Shown: one piece after another, positions 61,793-64,000 of the stretch
Numbering within the stretch: position 1 is the first letter of the stretch
Layout: every line of letters starts with the position of its first letter
Made by a program: the position numbers and the translations under genes
The notes under the pieces: model-generated
Databases searched by the model: none
What the model was told of the DNA's origin: nothing
What the model saw: the letters and a program-made list of their open reading frames with translations, nothing else
NCBI RefSeq assembly: GCF_000373185.1
Contig: NZ_KB890660.1
Span: forward strand, 6,361 to 70,360
DNA: 64,000 bases
From: Segatella paludivivens DSM 17968 = JCM 13650
GTDB taxonomy: Bacteria; Bacteroidota; Bacteroidia; Bacteroidales; Bacteroidaceae
Direction of reading: 5' to 3'

Positions 61793-62557
61793 ATGGAATC
61801 AGTTGTTCTGCATGATTTGTCTATCGGATATAAGGATAAAAAAGTGAGTGAAGAGATAAATGCTTCGCTTAGCAGTGGTGAATTTACATGTCTGCTTGGA
61901 TCAAACGGAGTAGGGAAGTCTACACTGCTTAAAACAATATCTGGATTTATTAAACCACTTGCCGGTGATGTGATTATCGACGATGTTAATATCAATGACT
62001 ATTCTTCCGCTAAACTGGCACGTAAGATAAGTGTTGTGCTAACAGGAAAAGCAGGAGTGGAAAACATTTCTGTAGGAGAGTTGGTCGGTATGGGACGATA
62101 TCCTTTTACTGGTTTTTGGGGAACACTGAATAAGGATGACAAGAAAATTGTTGATGAATCTTTGGAAATGGTTGGAGTCTTAAAATTGAAAGACCGTATG
62201 GTTCAGACGCTAAGTGACGGTGAACGACAGAAGACAATGATTGCCAAAGCACTTGCCCAGCATACTAAAATGATTTTTCTTGATGAGCCTACTGCCTTTC
62301 TTGATTTTCCCAGTAAGATAGAAATGATGCAGCTATTACAGAATCTTTCACATCAGTTGGGTAAGACAATATTGCTTTCCACACATGATGTGGAGCAGGC
62401 TTTACAGTTGGCTGACAAACTGTGGCTTATGAATGATGAAAAAATGTGTATAGGAACACCTCGGGAATTGTCAGCAAACGGTACTTTGGGAAATTATATC
62501 GAACGCGATAGTATAGAGTTTGATAAAAAAAACATGATAGTTAAGATAAAATCATAA
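61793..62557 (+). CDS. ABC transporter ATP-binding protein, FecE/BtuD-like
   Basis: This 254-residue ATPase has Walker A 'GSNGVGKST' (36-44), the signature 'LSDGERQKTMIAKAL', Walker B 'MIFLDEPTAFLD' and the switch His in 'LSTHDVEQAL'. The form and length match the ATPases of iron-siderophore, heme or B12 importers. No FecCD-type permease or binding protein lies in the window, so it is an orphan ATPase here. The ATG at 61793 is used, because a promoter sits upstream and the frame's earlier TTG lies within it. The last codons carry a hairpin that acts for the opposite strand. Confidence 0.9.
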   Translation: MESVVLHDLSIGYKDKKVSEEINASLSSGEFTCLLGSNGVGKSTLLKTISGFIKPLAGDVIIDDVNINDYSSAKLARKISVVLTGKAGVENISVGELVGMGRYPFTGFWGTLNKDDKKIVDESLEMVGVLKLKDRMVQTLSDGERQKTMIAKALAQHTKMIFLDEPTAFLDFPSKIEMMQLLQNLSHQLGKTILLSTHDVEQALQLADKLWLMNDEKMCIGTPRELSANGTLGNYIERDSIEFDKKNMIVKIKS

Positions 62558-62569
62558 ACTATCATGTTT
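62530..62569 (-). terminator. Terminator of the PfkB kinase gene, inside the 3' end of the ABC gene
   Basis: A perfect 13-bp stem (62530-62542 with 62557-62569) is followed on the minus strand by eight T residues (A run at 62525-62532). On the plus strand the stem covers the last five codons and the stop of the ABC gene. Confidence 0.75.
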
Positions 62570-62584
62570 CAATATAACTATTGA

Positions 62585-63454
62585 TTATTTTATAATCTTC
62601 TTAATATCTTCTATGCTTTTGTCGAAAGGACCGCTATGCTCAAGTTTAAGGGTACACATGGCTGCTGCAAATTTTCCTGCATCCGAATAGTTCGCACCTA
62701 AACTTCTCATATAAAGATATCCTGCAGAATATGTGTCACCACATCCTGTTGCATCAACAACAATATTGGGTTCATAAGCAGGAATCTCATAGAACTTGCC
62801 TTCTGCATATATTACGCTGCCATAACTGCCAAGGGTTATCACTACCTCGCGCACTCCCATTTCTGCTAGTTTAATAGCTACAGTACGTGGATTTTTTGAA
62901 TTTGTGATAACTTCCATTTCATGCTCGTTTAGCTTTATGATATCTGTGCATTCAAGTATTCGCTCTTTGTCTTTCCAATCCGTAGCGAATACATTTTCTC
63001 CTCTAACCTCACGCAGATATCCCTGAACATCAATTGAGATAAGTCCTTTTGTTGAGAGATATTCTACAACTTCCGGCGAAAAGTCATCAGCAAGCAGACT
63101 GCCAAGGTGATATACACGGGCGTCAATACCTTTCATCTCGTCAACTGTGAATGGATCAGCTTTAGCTAGAACACGTTGTGTACGGTTGTTTGTGTTGTCG
63201 CCATATTTGTTTTCAAAGAAAACGCTCTTGTTACTTTTATGACATTCCACGTCTATGCCGAGTTTTCTCATATTCTCAACTTCGTCAAGAGATTCCTTTC
63301 CTACCTTTGTGACGAGTTGATATGAAACGTCATTTGGAAGCCGATTCATACCATAAGACATATAAAAGGATGTACCTCCAGCCATAAAGACTGTATCTTT
63401 AGGAGTGATGATTTTATCCAGAGTTATATGTCCAATGCAGCAAATATCTTTCAT
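62585..63454 (-). CDS. PfkB-family sugar kinase
   Basis: This 289-residue ribokinase-type kinase has the C-terminal PfkB signature 'VVDATGCGDTYSAGYLYMRS' (catalytic Asp and anion hole) and 'GSLLADDFSPE', 'KLNEHEMEVIT' and 'VVITLGSYGSVIY'. The N-terminal 'CIGHITLDKIITPKDTVFMAGGTSFYMSYG' carries the substrate-binding Gly-Gly. Substrate could be ribose, adenosine, fructose or another sugar. It stands alone; the AraC-like gene at 63591 lies upstream on the same strand but is separated by 137 bp with its own -7 element. Confidence 0.88.
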   Translation of the reverse strand: MKDICCIGHITLDKIITPKDTVFMAGGTSFYMSYGMNRLPNDVSYQLVTKVGKESLDEVENMRKLGIDVECHKSNKSVFFENKYGDNTNNRTQRVLAKADPFTVDEMKGIDARVYHLGSLLADDFSPEVVEYLSTKGLISIDVQGYLREVRGENVFATDWKDKERILECTDIIKLNEHEMEVITNSKNPRTVAIKLAEMGVREVVITLGSYGSVIYAEGKFYEIPAYEPNIVVDATGCGDTYSAGYLYMRSLGANYSDAGKFAAAMCTLKLEHSGPFDKSIEDIKKIIK

Positions 63455-63473
63455 TATCGTTTTTTAATTTCTG

Positions 63474-63502
63474 CAAAGTTACAAAAATAATTTGTAATCA
63501 AA
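63474..63502 (-). promoter_or_regulatory. Promoter of the PfkB kinase gene
   Basis: On the minus strand, TAACTTTG (63474-63481) has TTTG at 63499-63502 with a 17-bp spacer, a little short. Confidence 0.55.
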
Positions 63503-63590
63503 AACTAATTATTACGTTTAAGTTTTTGTAACTGCTTTTTTCTCGCTATTATTATATATTATTTCTACTAATTTATTTAGATAAAAAGTC

Positions 63591-64000
63591 TTATCTGCGG
63601 TATTCTTCTGTTGTCATTCCTGTAATCTTCATGAACAGTTTAGTAAAGTTTGCAACTCCGCCGAATCCAAGTGCAAGCGCTATATATGCATCACTTTTTT
63701 TGTTTTCAACAATCATTTGTTTTGCTATGTCAATACGTCTTATTTGTAAATAGCTGGCAAAGTCTTTCCCACTCTCATGCTTTATGAGATCATTGATATA
63801 TGCACTTGATAAGTTTAGTCTCTTGCTGAAACAGCATGTGCATGGCATACCCATTTTGTGTATCTTGCCATTTAGCATATAATCATCTATCTCATTGCGT
63901 ATAGTATTGTATGTTTCGTCAGATGCATCATGACGTGTGATAAACTGCCTTTCATAAAAACGGCAACAGTAGTTTAGTAGCAATTCAATTTTGTTACTTA
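63591..64000 (-). CDS. AraC-family transcriptional regulator, C-terminal part
   Basis: The gene is cut by the window edge; the reading frame stays open up to base 64000 and no ATG is found, so the N-terminal sensing domain lies outside. The visible 136 residues contain the segment 'LLLNYCCRFYERQF' typical of the Bacteroidetes AraC subgroup. The double HTH follows: 'KRLNLSSAYINDLIKHESGKD' and 'DAYIALALGFGGVANFTKLFMKITGMTTEEYR'. The second has the family pattern A..LGF....F.. F....G.T...YR. It binds DNA; the target and the inducer are unknown. Confidence 0.92.
   Translation of the reverse strand, partial: SNKIELLLNYCCRFYERQFITRHDASDETYNTIRNEIDDYMLNGKIHKMGMPCTCCFSKRLNLSSAYINDLIKHESGKDFASYLQIRRIDIAKQMIVENKKSDAYIALALGFGGVANFTKLFMKITGMTTEEYRR

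Noticed and set aside
1..64000. CRISPR array, prophage, integrative element or insertion sequence
   Set aside because: No regular spaced repeats, no cas, integrase, transposase or phage structural genes were found in the translated frames.

Overview
The window looks like chromosomal DNA of a Bacteroidales bacterium, most likely Prevotella or a close relative. It is AT-rich. Many genes are preceded by the Bacteroidetes-type promoter (-33 TTTG, 19-21 bp spacer, -7 TAnnTTTG) rather than by Shine-Dalgarno sites. SecD and SecF are fused, and several families typical of Bacteroidales are present (DUF6242, DUF6089, DUF4271, DUF4294, DUF4254, multiple OmpH/Skp and FKBP paralogues). The only RNA gene seen is a tRNA-Gln(TTG) without an encoded CCA. 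I saw no insertion sequence, prophage, integrase or CRISPR array. The content is mostly core housekeeping and envelope genes.

Layout. 1-253 is the end of pckA. 571-8617 is an envelope biogenesis block on the + strand: DUF6242 lipoprotein, DUF6089 protein, uppS, bamA, three OmpH/Skp chaperones and murI. 8609-10219 (-) holds rbfA and a LolC/E-like permease. 10836-13658 is a large M16 protease and 13830-15086 is metK. 15137-17564 is a tight operon (DUF4271, hemD-like, rnpA, yidD), followed by tyrS and the tRNA. 19321-26900 holds a small barrel protein, an SDR dehydrogenase, HU (-), a rhomboid/EEP pair and secDF.

27503-35502 is a surface-glycan region: two GT2 glycosyltransferases, an LtaS/EptA-like alkaline-phosphatase-fold transferase, an ArnT-like GT39 enzyme, and a convergent operon of a NodB deacetylase, a DPM1/ArnC-like GT2 and GtrA. 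Together these resemble a route that decorates lipid A or another envelope lipid through undecaprenyl-phosphate sugars. 35587-44232 holds an HhH/barrel protein, DUF4294, an Lrp / C26-M19 fusion / M28 peptidase operon, and a three-gene FKBP operon. 44233-45462 is a 1.2 kb stretch with no convincing gene but two palindromic repeats.

45463-49819 is a GH3 / Ig-like lipoprotein / DUF3108 operon. 49832-50117 (-) appears to be a complete miniature transcription unit for a 29-residue membrane peptide. 50340-54884 holds DUF4254-GT9 and acpP-fabF-rnc. The rest is a fourth FKBP, a small unknown gene, dinB-MFS, MATE plus an SF1 helicase (-), an orphan FecE-like ATPase, a PfkB sugar kinase (-) and the C-terminal part of an AraC regulator cut by the window end.

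Many start codons are set more tightly here than the longest open frame allows, because a good -7 element lies inside the longer frame (31644, 55117, 61634, 61793, 37718). All functional calls come from reading motifs by eye; no database search was run.
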